Source: Phaseolus vulgaris
Lineage: Eukaryota; Streptophyta; Magnoliopsida; Fabales; Fabaceae
Length of the DNA: 64,000 nucleotides
Direction of reading: 5' to 3'
NCBI RefSeq assembly: GCF_000499845.2
Contig: NW_027174115.1
Coordinates: 62,001-126,000, forward strand
The notes beneath the pieces were generated by a model that did not search any database, was not told where the DNA came from, and saw only the letters and a program-made list of their open reading frames with translations. Positions 63,297 to 64,000 of this stretch are shown here, piece by piece; positions within the stretch are counted from its first letter, which is position 1; the number at the start of each line of letters is the position of its first letter. Position numbers and translations under genes: made by a program.

Positions 63297-63472
63297 GTTT
63301 TAAGTCCTCATCGTTTTTCGGCGATTAGAGGCACCAGTTAAGTTTTAAGTCCTCATCGTTTTTCGGCGATTAGAGGCACCAGTTAAGTTTTAAGTCCTCA
63401 CCGTTTTTCGGCGATTGGAGGCACCAGTTAAGTTTTAAAGTCCTCATCGTCTTTCGGCGATCGGAGGCACCA
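63297..63472 (+). repeat. Four tandem repeats of 45 bp in the D 3' UTR
   Basis: Units begin TAAGTCCTCATCG near 63301, 63346 and 63391, with a variant near 63437, and include TTTTTCGGCGATTAGAGGCA. The last unit is diverged. Confidence 0.85.
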
Positions 63473-63499
63473 GACGAAAGACCTCAACGCCCTCGCGCG

Positions 63500-64000
63500 T
63501 CCTGAGGCAAGTAAAAGACCTCCTCGCCGTTGAGCGAGTGCAGGCGAGAAAGAGAAAAAGTCCTCCGTGTTTATGGGAGCGAGAAGATGTAACTCCTGGG
63601 GCAACGTAAAGGCAAGTTAAAGACCTCCTCGCCGTCGAGCGGGTGCAGGCGAGAAAGGTCCTCAGTGCATCCAGGGGGGAGGAGATGTACACCCTGGGCA
63701 AGTTGAGGCACCGGATAGAGTCCTTATCGCCGTTGTGCGAGCTAAGGCCAGTTAAAGACCTCCTCGCCGTCGAGCGAGTGCAGGCGAGAGAAAGAAAAGG
63801 TCCTCAGTGCATCCAGGGGGGAGGAGATGTACACCCTGGGCAAGTTGAGGCACCAAATAAAGTCCTTCTCGCCGTTGAGCGAGTTCAGGCGAGTCAAAAG
63901 ACCTTCTCGCCGTTGAGCGAGTTCAGGCGAGTTAAAGACCTTCTCGCTTATGTGCGAGCATAGGCAAGATAAAATCCTTCTCGTCTTGAACGGGTTCAGG
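63500..64000 (+). repeat. Longer irregular repeats in the D 3' UTR
   Basis: Units of about 130 bp with CCTCCTCGCCGTCGAGCGAG, GTCCTCAGTGCATCCAGG and GGGCAAGTTGAGGCACC (63628-63712 and 63759-63855 are clear copies). They then pass into shorter units near 63860-64000. Related in sequence to the 108-bp and 44-bp arrays of fragment C, read on the other strand. Confidence 0.8.

Larger units (their letters stand above)
56450..64000 (+). mobile_element. Tat-type element D, continuing past the window
   Basis: 5' LTR, primer-binding site, gag-protease, pol and the start of the 3' UTR with tandem repeats. It is inserted in the integrase fragment at 56154-56449; the left TSD half would be CATAC. Two one-base losses break the polyprotein. 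Its 3' LTR and any antisense gene lie beyond base 64000. Confidence 0.87.

Overview
This 64 kb window looks like repeat-rich nuclear DNA of a flowering plant, most likely a dicot and possibly a legume. The species guess is inference from the style of the elements. I found no host gene, tRNA, rRNA or CRISPR array. Everything I could assign is LTR retrotransposon: full, truncated, solo or nested, on both strands.

Layout. 1-2123: 5' LTR, primer-binding site and leader of a plus-strand element. 2124-10462: a minus-strand array, LTR-gag-LTR-gag-LTR, of a family that carries only gag. 10463-18988: a Ty3/Tat-type element (B1) lacking its gag end, with a complete pol, a spliced antisense gene, a polypurine tract (PPT) and a 3' LTR. 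18989-24278: minus-strand Tat element A1 (LTR, gag-protease, broken pol). 24279-26268: LTR debris holding a solo B LTR. 26269-27637: gag of a plus-strand A element, cut by a minus-strand Ty1/copia Sirevirus-like element (27638-40437). Three solo LTRs of three families, each with a perfect 5-bp target-site duplication (TSD), sit inside the Sirevirus. 40438-50184: Tat element B2, inserted in the Sirevirus 5' LTR, with decayed gag-pol and a truncated antisense gene. 50185-56449: a patchwork of pol, LTR and 3'-UTR fragments, including a large inverted repeat and two tandem-repeat arrays. 56450-64000: Tat element D, nearly whole, running off the right edge.

The Tat elements share one design: gag (with a C-H-H-C finger) and protease, RT, a degenerate RNase H, a second RNase H, a DD35E integrase, then a long 3' UTR. 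B1 and B2 also carry an antisense two-exon gene between pol and the 3' LTR; its 116/117-bp intron is conserved. In B1 this protein starts ARLKQTAR after the Met, one change from the histone H3 tail (ARTKQTAR), and four G-boxes lie about 0.5 kb upstream of its ATG. This antisense gene is the strongest candidate for an under-described system. Next are a 46-bp hairpin block kept downstream of pol in three families, and the gag-only tandem array.

Insertion order: the Sirevirus landed in an A element; the gag-only, B and A solo LTRs and element B2 landed in the Sirevirus; element D landed in a B2-like integrase fragment. Most gag-pol copies carry stops, frameshifts or lost catalytic residues, so the window is mainly a graveyard. 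The gag-only array and B1 pol are well preserved.
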